Positions 6,862 through 7,654 of a DNA stretch of 7,654 nt are shown piece after piece. A program made the translations under genes and the position numbers. The first letter of the stretch is position 1. The number at the start of each line of letters is the position of its first letter. This DNA is from Chloroflexota bacterium (GTDB lineage: Bacteria > Chloroflexota > Dehalococcoidia > Dehalococcoidales > JAHJRU01). The notes below the pieces were generated by a model. That model ran no database searches, was not told the DNA's origin, and was given only the letters and a program-made list of their open reading frames with translations. The stretch covers positions 1 through 7,654 of the forward strand of contig JAHJRU010000055.1 of NCBI GenBank assembly GCA_018830745.1. Direction: 5' to 3'.

Positions 6862-7654
6862 ATTAATAACCTTATCTGCTTCGACCTTGAAGGCCCGCTA
6901 TCGCCACAGGATAACGCCTTCGAACTGATGAAACTTATCCCCAATGGCGGCCAGATTTTCGAAGTTATCAGCCGCTATGACGACCTGCTGACGCTGGAGG
7001 AGAAGGAAGATTATGAGCCAGGAGACACCCTGGCGCTTATCGTCCCCTTCCTGGTGCTGCATAACATCAGGGAAGAGCATATCATCAGCTTTGCCAACCG
7101 GGCTAACCTGACCGGCGGGGCAGCGGAGCTTGTTTCCTGGCTCAAGTCGAGGGGATGGACGGTATTCTGCATCAGCACCAGCTACGAGCAATATGCCCAT
7201 CGCATCACCCAGAGGGTAGGCATTCCCGTCCAGAACGTAGCCTGCACCTCACTACCTATAAATAAACTAAACACAACATTATGTAAAGAAGATGCCCGTC
7301 TGCTGGAGCAGGTGGAAAGTGAAATGCTCGCCATGGAACCCGAAGCCGACGATGACCGCATCAAGCAACGCCTCGACCGCCTGTACTGGGAAGAACTACC
7401 CGCCACCGGGCTGGGCAAAGTAATAAAGGATATAAAGCCGGTTGGCGGACGGCGCAAGGTAGCCGCCTTAAACCGGTTCGCCGATAAGTATGCCCAGCCG
7501 TTATCGAACTGGGTGGTGGTGGGCGATAGCATAACGGATTTCCGCATGCTCCATGCCGTAGAGCAGGCTGGAGGTCTAGCCATTGCCTTCAATGCCAATG
7601 AGTATGCCCTGCCCCACGCCACCGTGGGTATGGCTTCCACCTTTATCAGTGATA
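6862..7654 (+). CDS. HAD-superfamily hydrolase (COG4030/EhaR-like), ATT start, 3' end outside window
   Basis: The frame stays open for 264 codons to the window edge. All HAD phosphatase motifs are visible, counted from 6862: motif I FDLEG with nucleophile Asp8 and Glu10, motif II ISTS (Ser105-Ser107), motif III Lys199 (GGRRKVAAL) and motif IV VVGDSITDF (Asp222, Asp226). The long insert between motifs I and II suggests a cap domain. DLEGPLSPQDNAFEL recalls the COG4030 group, some members of which are annotated as energy-converting hydrogenase subunit EhaR in methanogens; I hold that family assignment with moderate confidence only. The DxE form of motif I also occurs in ThrH-type phosphoserine phosphatases. 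The in-frame codon just upstream is the TAG of the preceding gene, so the coding region cannot extend further. The first ATG (6928) would remove motif I. Initiation at the ATT at 6862, with its perfect Shine-Dalgarno, is therefore the best model. Confidence 0.82.
   Translation, partial: MNNLICFDLEGPLSPQDNAFELMKLIPNGGQIFEVISRYDDLLTLEEKEDYEPGDTLALIVPFLVLHNIREEHIISFANRANLTGGAAELVSWLKSRGWTVFCISTSYEQYAHRITQRVGIPVQNVACTSLPINKLNTTLCKEDARLLEQVESEMLAMEPEADDDRIKQRLDRLYWEELPATGLGKVIKDIKPVGGRRKVAALNRFADKYAQPLSNWVVVGDSITDFRMLHAVEQAGGLAIAFNANEYALPHATVGMASTFISD

Noticed and set aside
7182..7640. 152-codon open frame on the minus strand near the window end
   Set aside because: It is antisense to the HAD gene, which has all four catalytic motifs; the minus-strand product is low-complexity Ser/Arg-rich sequence.

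Overview
This 7.65 kb window is a compact bacterial chromosomal block in which all eight genes lie on the + strand: a DprA C-terminus (5' end outside the window), TopA, a XerC-type tyrosine recombinase, a proline-specific M24 peptidase, elongation factor P, a PHP-domain phosphoesterase, a PurN-like formyltransferase and a HAD-superfamily hydrolase (3' end outside the window). No RNA gene, mobile element, CRISPR array, repeat or convincing terminator was seen.

The likely source is Chloroflexota, probably class Dehalococcoidia. This is inferred from three things: the dprA-topA-xerC module joined to a peptidase-efp module, an EF-P with Arg at the loop tip, and a HAD protein that resembles a family I associate with methanogenic archaea and a few anaerobic bacteria. 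The base composition is slightly GC-rich with no obvious island. This assignment rests on remembered family features, not on a search.

Layout. Positions 2-499 and 504-2651 hold dprA and topA, 4 bp apart. Positions 2652-2806 are the only real intergenic gap and carry a strong sigma70-type promoter (TTGACA, 18 bp, TATACT). From 2807 to the window end, six genes are overlapping, abutting or at most 11 bp apart (xerC, peptidase, efp, PHP, formyltransferase, HAD), so they probably form one transcript driven at least partly by that promoter.

Function. The first half concerns DNA: DprA in ssDNA handling and transformation, TopA in supercoil relaxation, and XerC in chromosome dimer resolution. The middle concerns proline: EF-P rescues ribosomes stalled on proline runs and its neighbour cleaves X-Pro bonds. 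The last three genes are small enzymes of uncertain substrate (phosphoesterase, formyl transfer or related chemistry, phosphatase); their tight coupling suggests a shared but unidentified role.

Translation starts are unusual. Three genes (xerC, peptidase, PHP) appear to start with TTG. The HAD gene appears to start with ATT, directly after the previous stop codon and 6 nt downstream of a perfect Shine-Dalgarno sequence. That ATT start is the most notable observation. Overall the window is mainly housekeeping, and I found no clear evidence of a new defence or mobile system.
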